Origin: Polytrichum commune
Lineage: Eukaryota; Streptophyta; Polytrichopsida; Polytrichales; Polytrichaceae
DNA: 64,000 bases
Assembly (NCBI GenBank): GCA_950295325.1
Contig: OX485809.1
Location: 34,534,001 to 34,598,000, forward strand
Reading direction: 5' to 3'
Position 1 is the first letter of the stretch. Every line of letters starts with the position of its first letter. The notes beneath the pieces were generated by a model that ran no database searches, was not told the origin of the DNA, and saw only the letters and a list, made by a program, of their open reading frames with translations. A program made the position numbers and the translations under genes. Shown in pieces: positions 22,032-33,130 of this stretch.

Positions 22032-24784
22032 ATGGGCTACAAATTGGTGATATCCATGTCAGCCATGGCAGCAGGGAGGTTGCGTATACGACAACCACGA
22101 TACGTGCAATGGAGGCATCTAAGAACACAGGTGCATCCTCGAGATGTTGACCGAGATTATGCCAAGAGGCCTCGACCATGGACAGAGCCAGGAGTCATGC
22201 GGTTTCCCGAACTCGAGTTTGATAAGGTGGCTGCCAAGCAACATGCATTTCGGATGGTCATGCAAGTTCAGGAGCTTCTGGCCAGGCATCCAGAGAGGTT
22301 GTTAGACATCATAGAGCTTGAAACAAGAAACCCTAAGTTGGCTGCTGCCGTAAGAGCATACCCCGGGGTCTTCAAGGTTCTGGATTACTGGCAGGGGAAA
22401 AGATTGGTTTGCTTTACAGCAGAGGCTGAATCTCTGCACAAACAAGAGGAAGGGTTGAAAGCAGAGATTGAGATGCGGTCTGTTGGTGTCCTCCAGAAAT
22501 TGCTTATGCTGTCTGTTCAAAGGCAGCTTCCATTGAGAAGGATAGAGATGTTGGCCATGGACCTTGGTCTGCCTGGTGACTTCCAGCAGGATTTGCTGGG
22601 GCGATTTGGACATGTTTTCAGGCTCTCTACAAAAAGTGATTACATCACTTGGTTAAGCCTCGTTGCGACGGATCCCGAGTTGGCAGTCAGCTGTGCTGAG
22701 CTTCAACACAAGCAACGAAGGCCTGGTATGTATAACTCAATTCTTTGTGTTTTGTGTTCTGTTTTGTGCATTTTATTTGGGTATCATTCCATCTCTAAGC
22801 GCCACTTTACACTATGACCATGAAATTGTGAGGGCCCTTGAACCTCATTCAAAGGTGGTGCATGGAAATTGAAATTGGATATTGTGTGGGTATGGGTGTC
22901 CAAGTGTAGTGTAAAGATATATGAGACTGGGCTCTCAACTGAATGCTATTTTATTACCATCTTATTCATTTGGGTCCTTCTACACAGTAAGTTTTAATAA
23001 ATCAAGGGTTGTGAGATTTTGAATTGTCTTGATGATGCAAATTTGGTAGACGATGAAACATTCTCCAATTCATGCCATGGAGGACTTCATGTAGGTTTTC
23101 AATTCATTCAAACTTCCATGGTCCCTCAGGCCCTCAAGCTCTAGTGTAAAGTGGCCCTAGGTATATTCTGTGGCAGGGTGGATATTTGCACCAATCTGTT
23201 TGTTTGGACAAGGCAGTTGTGCATCAGAGACACTTTCTTGAGTAAAGTGTAGTTGGTCAAGCAGGTCATATACTGATGTATCTATTTCACATTAGCTTTT
23301 CCCTTCCCTAAATATCCGAAGTCGCTCAATCTGAAATGTGTTCTAGATTCGTGTTGTGATCTCACATACAATTTTCTTCCTAATCTGAAGCACCTTTGAG
23401 CAAATTCTTTGTGGAAAAGTAGGATTGTGGAGATCTGGCTTTCTCTTATATCCTAAGTGTCCTTCCTAAAGTCCACAAAGAATTTGTGATCTGCTTTTGA
23501 CATGATACTTGTGTAATATCCACAGTTCTGATTGTAATATTAATGACAGTTTTCCTTGACATTAATGACTGAAAGATTACCTGATGTTACAGGGGTCTCC
23601 TACTGAAACTGCTGACACTATCCCTCTCCAATTTCTTTTCTTCTGTGGGATGTCACTCTGCTCTCCACCCCTTCAAGCAATCGCAGGGAGTTGCTTACAT
23701 AACAACCTTCCTACAATCATCGATTGGTGATTAGTAGTTGGCATATAAAATTGAGGATTATCTAACATTGACATATCACATCTATTGTAGTATATTGAAG
23801 ACTGTAGGCATATATGATAATCACAGCTAGTATGCTTTCCATAAAAACAATTTGGCAAAATCAACACAATCAAGCATAGATCATCAGTATTCTGAAAATA
23901 TTCTGAAATGCTTTGAACAAAATGGAGTACATTTGAGGCTATGTACAGCTTTCTGACCTAAAACTTCTATTAGTAGAAGAGGACTGTTTCAGACTTTATT
24001 CGCATGCAGCCTACCATATTTGTTGAGGTCTTATTTTGTTGTTTCTGAATATGCTGCACTTCCTTTTATGACTTGATGAGGCGACTAAAAGTGGCTCATA
24101 TTGTTATTGTTATGGATGTCGAGTTGGATTGTCTGATTGATTGACTACAAGATCAGGCTTATGCTCATAACCTCTTCTCTTGATCATATTGGAGCATAAC
24201 AAGAGTAGTTTGCATTTGGTACTTTTCAGATTGCTCATTAATCAAGCCGTTTGCCTCTCTTGCAAATCTAAAAAGATCTCTACTTCTCAACGAGGACTTT
24301 TTTTTATTGGAGGTTAACTTTGATGTGTACCTTGTGTGCTCCAGGAATGATGACTGAAATGGAAATGTGGATGCCTAAAGGGAACATTCTTTCAAAGAGG
24401 CATCGGAAGTTTCTAGCGCGCTTTCGAGAAGCCCCTTTTGTGTCACCATATGCAGACTCTCAGGGATTGAATTCGCTTGATATTAAACTGGAAAGACATG
24501 CTGTTGCAGGATTGCATGAGCTTTTGAATCTAACTTTGGAGAAGAGCCTCATGCTCGACACCCTGACAGGATTCAAAACTGAGTTTTCTTTTTCCCACAA
24601 ACCATTGAATCTAGCCCTGCGGCACCCAGAACTCTTTTATGTATCCGCAGTCAATAAACAGGATGTGGTGTTTTTACGGGCAGCCTATGACAGAGGCAAA
24701 TTATTAGAGAAGAACTCACAAGTGTTGCTAAGGGAACAATTTGTCAAGCTACTAGAAACAGGACTAAATCAACAAGGAAGCTAA
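22032..24784 (+). CDS. PORR-domain organelle RNA-binding protein (WTF1-like)
   Basis: Two exons, 22032-22725 and 24346 minus one, that is 24345-24784; the GT-AG intron is in phase 1. The product is up to 377 residues. An Arg-rich, organelle-targeting-like N-terminus (about 1-45) precedes a PORR domain filling the rest: FPELEFDKVAAKQ, LLDIIELETRNPKLAAAVRAYP, VLQKLLMLSVQRQLPLRRIEM, LGLPGDFQQDL and the C-terminal FSFSHKPLNLALRHPELFYVS are typical blocks. Family members (maize WTF1, Arabidopsis WTF9 and RPD1) bind RNA and promote group II intron splicing in plastids or mitochondria, and the length is usual for them. In-frame ATGs lie at 22032, 22056 and 22065. Comparison with the two upstream copies of the leader favours 22065 (GCCATGG context conserved in all), so the longest start is only a default. 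Target organelle not predictable here. No other gene nearby. Confidence 0.9.
22726..24344 (+). other. Intron 1 of the PORR gene
   Basis: 1619 bp, donor G|GTATGT and acceptor CCAG|GA. Joining restores the frame across a glycine codon. Contains a 355-bp MITE near its 5' end. Confidence 0.85.
22801..23155. mobile_element. GGGCCACTTCACACA-type MITE inside PORR intron
   Basis: Perfect 14-bp inverted termini GCCACTTTACACTA / TAGTGTAAAGTGGC. The interior shares TGACCATGAAATTGTGAG, GGTTGTGAGATTTT and CATGCCATG-AGGA blocks with 32167-32767. Flanking duplications are not clear, so the superfamily (hAT or Mutator-like) is undecided. It begins 76 bp after the donor and leaves both splice sites intact. 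Confidence 0.8.
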
Positions 24785-25980
24785 GTTGGAAAATCCTGTG
24801 TAGAAATTGCGACCAAGTTTGGTGTGCTCTGCATCAGGAAGGTGCCTTTTCATACTTCTCTAGTACAAGAAAACAAGCTGGTAACTCCTGCATTAAATTC
24901 CAGAAAATGGTCAGAATGTCCCCACATATTAGCATATCTTCAAAGGTGATGTATTGCCTCCAACCATCACCTACAGGCAGGCAGTTGAAGAGCTCCAATT
25001 TGGCAAACGGTTTAGAAGTCTCATTTACTGTATGTACACAAATAGTAATGGAACCGGTACGTTGGCAACCACCTGACAGTCATTCAGATGATCGAGAAGA
25101 TGGACGTTCAGTATCTACCACCAGACTGCAGGCCTGAGAATACTCTCATGGCAGGCTTTCCCATCTTTCAGGTGCGCCTGGGTCCAAGTTGGGGTTTGCT
25201 TACACTTGTGGTTATTTTTAAGGGAGGCTCATAAATCAATATATAATGGTACATGAGTGTTGAGTAACAAGAAACTTGACGTAAAGGAGCTTGGGACCCA
25301 AGTTCTTCAAATAATTTTGTGCACTTGATAAAAATGGTGTTCTTGGTGATCATGATGTCTTGGACTGATTGTTCTCTTATGAGGATGATTTCCACAATCT
25401 TCATAAAAAAATGCGAGAGAAGAATTCGTTTTAGGTAAGCCCCAAGGTTGTGTACTTGATCCTAAAAGCAATCCTTTGGTTGACCTTACTGCAAGATAGG
25501 TATCAATCCCTACTTGTTGGGCATCCTACTGAATTACCTTGTGAATGCGAATAGATTCTATATTAAAGTTCGTGGAGTTTCTGTTGCCATTGTAGCAACT
25601 GTGTTAATAGTGATTAAAAATCAGTATAATGGTCAGGATGTAAGTTCCAGTCAGCAGAATAACATTCATTTAACTGCTTTGAGTAGTAATTCGGGGGTTT
25701 CAGGAATCAGATCTTACTGGCCTATGTAAAAATTTACTAGGGTTAGTTTCCATGTAGGCCACTCGCCCACCTTATTCTAGTGGAAATGTAGATTCTACTT
25801 GAAGAATCACAAGATCTACAACTCTGTAGTATGAACAGCTCGTCAGTATTTTCAGAACTTGTTTCTTTCTGTCCCCCACATGTTTGCACAATGAGGCACA
25901 TGGGCTTGATCAGGCCCCCATGTAGTGGATCCCTGATGTCTGTCCTTGAATTACTGTAAAAGGTGCTTTATTTCAGCTTT
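24785..25980 (+). other. Downstream of PORR: 3' UTR and intergenic
   Basis: No secure polyadenylation site was identified. Open frames (24907-25137, 25514-25729) are short and carry no motif. The first few hundred bases are presumably 3' UTR. Confidence 0.4.
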
Positions 25981-26201
25981 ACTACACTGATTATTATCCC
26001 AATTAGTGTGTATTATTTTTCGGAGTTATGCATTGCATAACATCTTATTCAGGAGTTCGATTTTTACTAATGAAAGTTCATTAGGTTGTTTGGACATTAT
26101 AGAACATAAATGACTTTTGCTTGGTAAAATATTCTCATTAAATATTTTTAGCACTGTATCTCCAAATAGAAACATGCACTACTTGGGATAATCAGTGTAG
26201 T
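25981..26201. mobile_element. MITE with GATTATCCCAA terminal repeats, short copy
   Basis: Perfect 14-bp inverted termini ACTACACTGATTAT / ATAATCAGTGTAGT with the family's CCCAATTAGTG next to the left one. The 221-bp body differs from the 387-bp relative at 7145-7531, so this is an internally deleted or rearranged form. Flanking octamers TCAGCTTT and TCAGAATT agree at 6 of 8 positions if the right end is taken at 26202. Confidence 0.7.
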
Positions 26202-26217
26202 GTCAGAATTGAGTTTA

Positions 26218-26315
26218 CATCTGGGATTGAAGTGGGGTCTTAGCCAGGTAGGAATGACATGTGGAAAAGGTTGAGGGAAACGAATTTTCTGGTGGAATAG
26301 AGAGCCCTCTATGGT
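26218..26315 (+). repeat. Dispersed repeat E, fragment
   Basis: Short match to about 17437-17530 (GTGGGGTCTTAG, AATGACATGTGG, TGGAATAGAGAGCC). Truncated on both sides. Confidence 0.45.
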
Positions 26316-27490
26316 ATCAGCTTCTCAGTTGTTCCCTCCCATTCCTTTAACGATTATTACGTAGAGAAGGCAATGTACACCCTGGATGCTTGTCAGCCCT
26401 TAAAACCAGGTACAACCGGTACACTAGTAACAAGGAACATAGATAACAAGGACAACGAGTACTGCAAACACTGATTCACTCCAGAGAGGATCATTCAGAG
26501 ACTTGGACAAATGTGCTTGATTCATGGAATTTCTGTGAAGATTACCTAGTTGGAGATTAGAAAGAGATTATTCAGAAGAACTAGGTTCAGTTGTTGGAAC
26601 GACTAGGTTCCAAACTAGAGCGGGTTAAGATTTCAAATCAATCAATTAGGTTGTGGAATAGAATCTAATTACTTTCGAGAACTGTGTCTCAGGTATGTCC
26701 AGAAAAGAAATTATGCCTAAAAATCTGAATTCTGAATCCAGGATACACCCTAAACTGGGAGTATGCCCTTTCTTAATGCATAGGTGTGGTAATCTCAGAT
26801 ACGAGTCTTAGTAACACACCATATGCGTGTGCATCTTAGGCGAGATGACAATCACATGGACTATCACATGGACTGAAGATGTAAGTGTCAGTTTGAATGT
26901 TATGATGGAACATAAGTCGCTAAACACATTTCCAACATGACTGATCCTCCTGGGTTTATATGATGCAGGAGCAGGAGGGATGAGTTATTTAAGATGTTTC
27001 TTTGTGAACATTTGTTTAGGGCCAGAAACTCTCACAGTAAGCAATCTTTTATGAATCCTGTTATAGATAGAAAGGAATTGATTCAGCACGAGTGAGGGTG
27101 TGTATGTGTTCTTCATATAGAAAAAGAAAACAATAGGTACTCGATCACATATTAGGGTTAGGAAAGGTTGTCCTTCACAAGAGTTCTGCCTTTTATCTAC
27201 TGGAAGTGCATGATTGCAAAATAGTGAGCTCTCTCTAGGGCATGATGCATGGCTCTCCCAACACATTCCTTCCTTCTCACTATCAACCTGACCTTTACTA
27301 TCAATAGTTCAAAATATCATTGTGTAGCTCTTAATACACTTTGGTGGGAAAACAGCATATTATGTGCAAATATTCTTTTTTATGTTCATCCCTTATTGGA
27401 GAATGCGACTGCCCAGAGGATTTGTGTCTTCTGACTTAAGTAAACCAAATAATTCAAGGAGTCATGCTGGTTGTTTTTCATGGTGGGGGC
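26316..27490. other. Intergenic, no gene recognised
   Basis: Only short motif-free frames (up to 93 codons, 26985-27266 minus). No structured repeat seen. Confidence 0.4.
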
Positions 27491-27496
27491 AGGACA

Positions 27497-27825
27497 GCAA
27501 TACATCATATAGTGTACGAGGAGACATCTGGAACTTTCGGTGGCCTTTGGGTAGGCACAATCAAAGAGTCGATAGTGTCTTGAAATATCTTTGCCGTTGG
27601 GAGGCCTTAGACTTGGCAACCACATCAGATTCATCGTTTCAATGTATGTGCCATAACCCTTCAATGCACGTCTCCTTCTGTTGACCAAGTTGCCATAGGA
27701 TATAAGCACCCAATTTTTGTCCATACCTCTTGAATTTCATCGACAGTCTTTGAGAGGTTTGACTTTATTCCCATGGGAGCCCCAAAATCCTCATTGTGAA
27801 GTTGATCATCAATCACTGGTTTCAG
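27497..27825 (-). pseudogene. Broken coding-like remnant, unidentified
   Basis: On the minus strand, a 54-codon open frame ending at 27661 contains NLSKTVDEIQEVWTKIGCLY. Further down in another frame lies TIDSLIVPTQRPPKVPDVSS. Both look more protein-like than the 112-codon frame (27386-27724) annotated by simple ORF calling over the same bases. Stops and a frameshift separate them. I cannot name the family. Confidence 0.25.
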
Positions 27826-27829
27826 TTAC

Positions 27830-28636
27830 TCTCATTTTGGATAACTGCAATACCCAAATGCCCCAAATGCCCGGGGGTAATTTTGACTCATAGTACCTAG
27901 AAAAGAATTCACTTTTACTTACAAATGCTATCCAATGAGACTTATTCTAATTGAGATATTTATAATTTCTTTATTAATGGAGTCTGTATGGTCAATGGTT
28001 GGCTGGATAAAGGTTTTGGAAATGAACTTTTGTCCCCATCAACGTGCTGTTGCCGATGACTAGAAGTTGCTTCCGTTTTGATGGACCACATTTGACTTGA
28101 ATGGGAACAGAATTTGGAGGTTTATATTCGACAATGTTCAACATTTACAGGTGTAACCAAGGTTGAAGTATTCTATAGAGGTTGTAGGAGGGTTGGAGCC
28201 CTTTGAAGGTTTGTTACATAATCAGGTTAAAGTTGAAAGGCAGATAACTTGTCTAAATTGGCATGTGCTAAGCTATGAATTCTCTGTACCTATTTACCTA
28301 TATGGAAGCAAATGAGAGATGCACGTAGGTTATGAAACCCTAAAACAAAACGTCAAATGAGTACCTAATCTGCAAAATATATTTGAGCAGATCTTGTACT
28401 CATCACGTTTCTCCTAAACAGGGTGTTTGTACTCCATGTCAGGTGCACTTCAGTTTGGAAGAATTAATTGGAGAGATTAATAGGTAAGTCAGTCAACTTC
28501 ACTTTTCCACTCCCTGAAGCTCCCGAATTTAACTGGGCAAAAATGTCAATCCACAGCCCTATTGAGTGCAGGCTACTGTTCATTAAGGATTGGTGACTTA
28601 TGTGTTATTTTGAACCAGCCTTTCCATGATCAAAAC
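27830..28636. other. Intergenic, nothing recognised
   Basis: AT-rich sequence without long frames or evident repeats. Confidence 0.4.
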
Positions 28637-28862
28637 CAGTGATCGGGAAGTTTTTTGAGCATAACCAGTTGAGATCCTAGTGTTTGCAAGTCCAACCGGT
28701 TACATGTTGATATCCTCCGGTTTTCCTTTATTAAACTGGGGTATATTCTATAAATTCCTCTAAAATGATCGGTAATTAGCCTGCGGTCTTGAACTTCAAC
28801 CGGTTATTTCTCAAACTCAACCGGTTCATCTGTAACTAACTGGTGGTACTCCCCGATCATAG
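28637..28862 (-). mobile_element. AACCGGTT-rich hAT-like MITE, intact copy with perfect duplication
   Basis: A 226-bp element from CAGTGATCGGGAAG to CCCCGATCATAG, flanked by ATCAAAAC on both sides (28629-28636 and 28863-28870). Termini are short imperfect inverted repeats around GATCGGG(A/G)AG. Several CCGGTT cores lie inside, near each end, including three full AACCGGTT palindromes. This copy defines the family. No coding capacity. Confidence 0.9.
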
Positions 28863-28870
28863 ATCAAAAC

Positions 28871-30730
28871 ATCATCAACATTTAAGAGACGAGCATCCAA
28901 TCTAGAAACAGATAAAGATCTCCTCTGTTGCCCATGACAGATATTGCGATAGACTTGCCCTTTGGCCGCTTGTTGACTGGATTTTTTCGCCAATATCCTT
29001 ATCACCAAAATCTTATCTTAGGCTATTTTGGCATGCATTATCAAAATTCGCAGAATGGACCGACCATCATGGTTTTTTCCCAGTTTTTCAGCGAACTGGA
29101 TCAGAATGCAGGATGCCGCCTTAATGCAACGGCTACATACATGTAAGTTAGCTTAGCTCCTTTTCCATCCCACAAGCCGTGTAGGAGTTTTGGCCCACAA
29201 ATTTGGAGCCAATGGAGTGATACCACCACAATGTGACACCTCAGCCACCCCAACCGCCATTCCGCAACAACTCTTTTTTATTCTTTTCTTATTTGGGGCA
29301 CAAATGAAAGGATATTATTATTGCAAAGTGTCACATTTATAACAACCAACCCAACGGACCTTCGCTTAAAATAACAATATTCAACTTAATCTCAAAAGTC
29401 CATGCTACCATGGGACTTTGTGGGGTTGGACGTTGTTTTTTCTCTCATGCACTAGTATGTAATTATGTCATAGTTGTAGGCACCTATCCAGTCCCATAGG
29501 TCCCCATGGAACTATGATAGTAGGTTTGAATAGTGTTATGAACTTAGGACTAACAATGTGAGGCAATTGTGGTGAAATTTCAAGTGCATTGGTGGATATG
29601 GAATTGTTGCATGTAGGGGCCAAGTTGGCCAAAACCACTAAATGGCTCTAACCCCCCTCCCCATCCACTTGGGAAGTTTGTTTGATTTTGGCATGCAAAT
29701 GAGATCTGATGGTTGGAAATAGTTTGGGGAAGTTGAAGTTTAAGGAGGGCTAATGAGAAAGAATAAAAGTATAAAAGAATAAAATTTAAAAATAAACTTG
29801 GTTTGAGTGGAAAAAGAATCGATTTGCACAACTAGTGTGATTTTGAGGTTGTGGCAATTCAAGTCAAACCTTGTGTTCATGTATTTTGTTTATTCAAGCC
29901 ATCCCCCAAAAGCTCTTTTTCAATTATCTAAAGTATTGAGGTATTAAAATTCAATCATGTCCTCATGCAACACTCACTGGTGGATGAAAGGATGTCAATC
30001 ACTTCCAATTTACATGTTTGACAACAATGTAAATCTACACTCTCTTGTTAAAGTCCTTTACTCAACATGAAAAGTGCATGGACAACAAAACATTGAAAAA
30101 TCCCATCAAAATGTCGTCGAAATTGAATTTCTTCCATGAGAATGGTTGGTGCACATAAGTCATGCCTAGCTTGGGTCCACTAAATAATGCATCATTAGTC
30201 CAAAGAATATGTACCATTACTCAACAAGGGTGCAACTCTCAATGGGTTTGGGCATCTACAAGGCATTATGCCACCCATATTCAGGGGATTTTCCCTTTCC
30301 CCATATTATCAATATGACTAGCGAAGATAAGCAAGCTACTTTTTTACCAATGGTTGTTTGACACAATGCAATACCAACCAGGTGTGCCAAGAGAGATTCT
30401 TACTAGTAGTAGCAACACTACTCTAATCTTGTTGGGTACAATAACAACATCAATAACACATCCGATATTGGAGATTGTTTGTTATCATTTGCCACTAGAA
30501 CCCACACTCCAAGGGTAGAAGAGACTTCATTACTCTAAGTTAACCAAGGGTACATCTCTACTATTATGAGTGATGTTATGTATGGTTCTCTAAAACACAA
30601 TTGCAAAATCGACATAACCACAATCCAAAACAAGACAAAAACCTTGTTGGTAGGACCCTCTTCCTACTACTTACACATAGAAATGATTCGGGTTTTTGGA
30701 AGGTTTGCTCATGTGGGTCCAAGTATGTAA
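28871..30730. other. Intergenic, no gene recognised
   Basis: No repeats with definable ends. Open frames of up to 83 codons carry no motif. Confidence 0.4.
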
Positions 30731-30952
30731 GGTAAGTTAGACCAATTCTTCCATGATGCATACGAGTTCCTCAAGAATGTCCAAAAACCATCCACCAAAG
30801 TCGAGTTGTTTGATGATGCCTTGTGGGCCATAGCTTCATTACAACCACCAACGTCATCCAACGGTGAGGAGATGTTGTTCATTCATCCCAAAAAAATTGC
30901 CCACTATTTTCCTTCTGCCTCAAGTGATGAATTCCATCACTCCCAAAATTGA
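30731..30952 (+). pseudogene. Coding-like open segment, unidentified
   Basis: A 73-codon stretch open between TAA (30728) and TGA (30952) with no early ATG. It reads as a plausible globular fragment (FFHDAYEFLKNVQKPSTKVE, then LFDDALWAIASLQPP and EEMLFIHPKKIAHYFPS). The only ATG in the frame (EEM) comes late, so it is an exon-like fragment or gene remnant rather than a complete gene. Family not recognised. Confidence 0.25.
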
Positions 30953-32166
30953 CTTCTCATTTATATATATAAATTTCCCCAACAAGAGGGGATTGTTGAA
31001 TACGAGCATTCATGCCATTCATCCGACCAAAAGTCTTGAATGTTTTGATAAAATATTTCTCATGAATAATTTGACATTGGAATGAGTTTCAAAAACTCTG
31101 AATTAGTCAAGTGAGTCACATTTGTAATAACAACCACAACCTTATGGAGGACGTGTGTTCATATATACATGTGCAACAAGCCAGGACAACACATGTCCAC
31201 GCTAATAGTATACATTCCATCTTGAGCATAATGATTTCTTAGGTCTATATTTTTGAACATTATATCATCGAAATTTGGATGAATGATGTTAGATTTCTAA
31301 ATACCCTATTGCTTATGTAAAAATAAAATCAAACATGAATGACATAAATGGACATTAGTCTTAAGCTCAATTTTCAATCATTCTAGAAACGTGTTGAAAA
31401 TTTTCAATCTTTTGCTTTTGCCTTATTCGAATCAATTAGCGGTGAAATAGCGTAGTCTAGTGTGAAGAACTCTCTTGTGTCCCCCTTGGCCTTGACATGG
31501 GTGATCAACCACTGACTTTTTCTACCAATAACTCACATCATAACCTAGATGCACGTTGTACAATGTCAAAATACCATATACATGAGAGGCTAAAATCAGG
31601 CTTGAAAAGCATTGAGATGTTAAACAGGGATATATATTTGTGGAAGTGCGGAAAACAAAGTCTATTTCCGTGTTTTGCATGCTGATTAGATCAGCTAATG
31701 AATTAGTACTCACATGCATATGATTGATACGATCGTTCAACTAACCTATGAGACGATAGAATTCACTAACAGGCTTTGCACGCAAACCCTAACTTATCAA
31801 ATTCAATGTTCCAAATCACTCAATGCTAGTAAGGTAAGTGTGCCTAAAGTGGACACTTCCAACATTCCAACATATATATGTAGGGGTTTGACAATCCAAG
31901 AAGCACTTACGTGAACAAATTAGCAAATTCGAACGAGGAACATAAGAGTTGGTCTTGTTATTTTTGGAATGAAAGTGAATATCTTATGAATTCTTGAAGT
32001 GGTGCTCATAGATCTTCTTAAATGGTTTTCTTTTAGATATGTACGTTTTAGACTTGAACGTGTACTTATATGCTAGAAACCATTTAAGATCACATACCAT
32101 TTTAGGACTACATACCTTATGTAAGTTACGCCTGCCACGACCTACTTGTTGAAACTTTGCACGAAA
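30953..32166. other. Intergenic, nothing recognised
   Basis: No supported gene or bounded repeat. Confidence 0.4.
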
Positions 32167-32767
32167 GGCCACTTCACACATGAGCCAAGAGCTATTACCA
32201 TGAAATTGTGAGAGCCCAAAAGAAGTGTCCAAAGGCCGTCCCAAGACACTTCCAAAATCATGTGGTGTGGTCACGGGCCCTCAAGTATAGTGTGAAGTCA
32301 TATGTGACCGTTCCTTCCCTATATATAATTCAAAACCCAAAGGCAATAATTGAGTGCATTATCATTTTTTTTGTGTGTTGGTCAACCTAAGCTGCAATAT
32401 TACTGTAGGGGTTTGGGCCCTCAATTGATGCTATTTCAATGAATTTCTCTTCATGTGAGGTCCTCACACATGGTAAACTATAATTAAACAATGGTTGTGA
32501 GATTTTGGAGCACCATAGTGTCTTGTGGTTATGTGTTAGGCCAACCTCCAAGAGGTGGTTCATGAAAAATAATCCAAGTGACCATGGAACATGATCCATT
32601 TCATGCCATGTAGGAATCCATGTGGACTTTAAATCCATCTTGCATTCACTTACTCCAATGGTCCATGAAATGTAGTGTGAAGCGTACTTGGACTAGCTCC
32701 ACCTTTTCCACCAATGAGAGTGCTTGAAGTGCAATGGTCACAAGCCCTCTGTCTCATGTGTGAAGTG
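32167..32767. mobile_element. GGGCCACTTCACACA-type MITE, longest copy
   Basis: The left end GGCCACTTCACACATGAG and the right end CTCATGTGTGAAGTG are inverted repeats. At 601 bp this is the fullest copy, and the shorter ones (12517, 22801, 50684) are internally deleted relative to it. It is inverted relative to 50684-51143. It contains a second internal CACTT-like inverted pair about 135 bp in from each end. Confidence 0.75.
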
Positions 32768-32779
32768 ATTCGAAGGGTG

Positions 32780-33130
32780 GGTTTACAGTGGGGTCCAAGA
32801 CCAAAGAAACTTCAAAAGGGAGTGATCCCATTTATTGGTCAAGAGCAAGCTTTTGGACCCATGGAGTTTATACTAGGGTCTAGGTCCAAGGCCTTTGGAA
32901 AAAATTAAGTGTTGTTAATGTGACATCATTTTTTGCCAAATATCGATGGTACCTCTCCCACTTTAAAAAACCAGTCCTCATACTTAAGTCTCAAAGTAAG
33001 ATTCATTGAGGGTGATTGAACCCTAAGTTTCTTGACCCGGGATCCTAATGTTTACCCACCCTAGACCAAACAATACTAAGACTTTTCATCACTTTAAGCT
33101 CTAAGCATATAAACTTTTGTTGTGTTTAAG
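32780..33130 (+). repeat. Dispersed repeat H, copy 1 of 2
   Basis: Aligns in the same orientation with 44640-44960. Shared blocks are GAAAAAATT-AAGTG-TGTT, ATCATTTT, AAACCAGTC-like, AAGATTCATTG and CCTAAGTTTCTTG. Class unknown. Confidence 0.55.

Larger units (their letters stand above)
21040..22094 (+). repeat. Threefold duplication of the PORR leader and presequence region
   Basis: Three diverged copies of the same module end at ATGGCA in 21489, 21735 and 22065. Shared blocks in order are CTAATCCAGTC-like, ATGTATGATGATGGACA, CATGAAAC, GAGCTCATTT, TCGGTGATCA, GATGATAGGT, AATTGATGCACTGCTTC, GGGCTACAA, then the start codon and the first codons of the presequence. Only the third copy continues into the PORR domain. 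Period is 246 and 330 bp. Confidence 0.85.
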
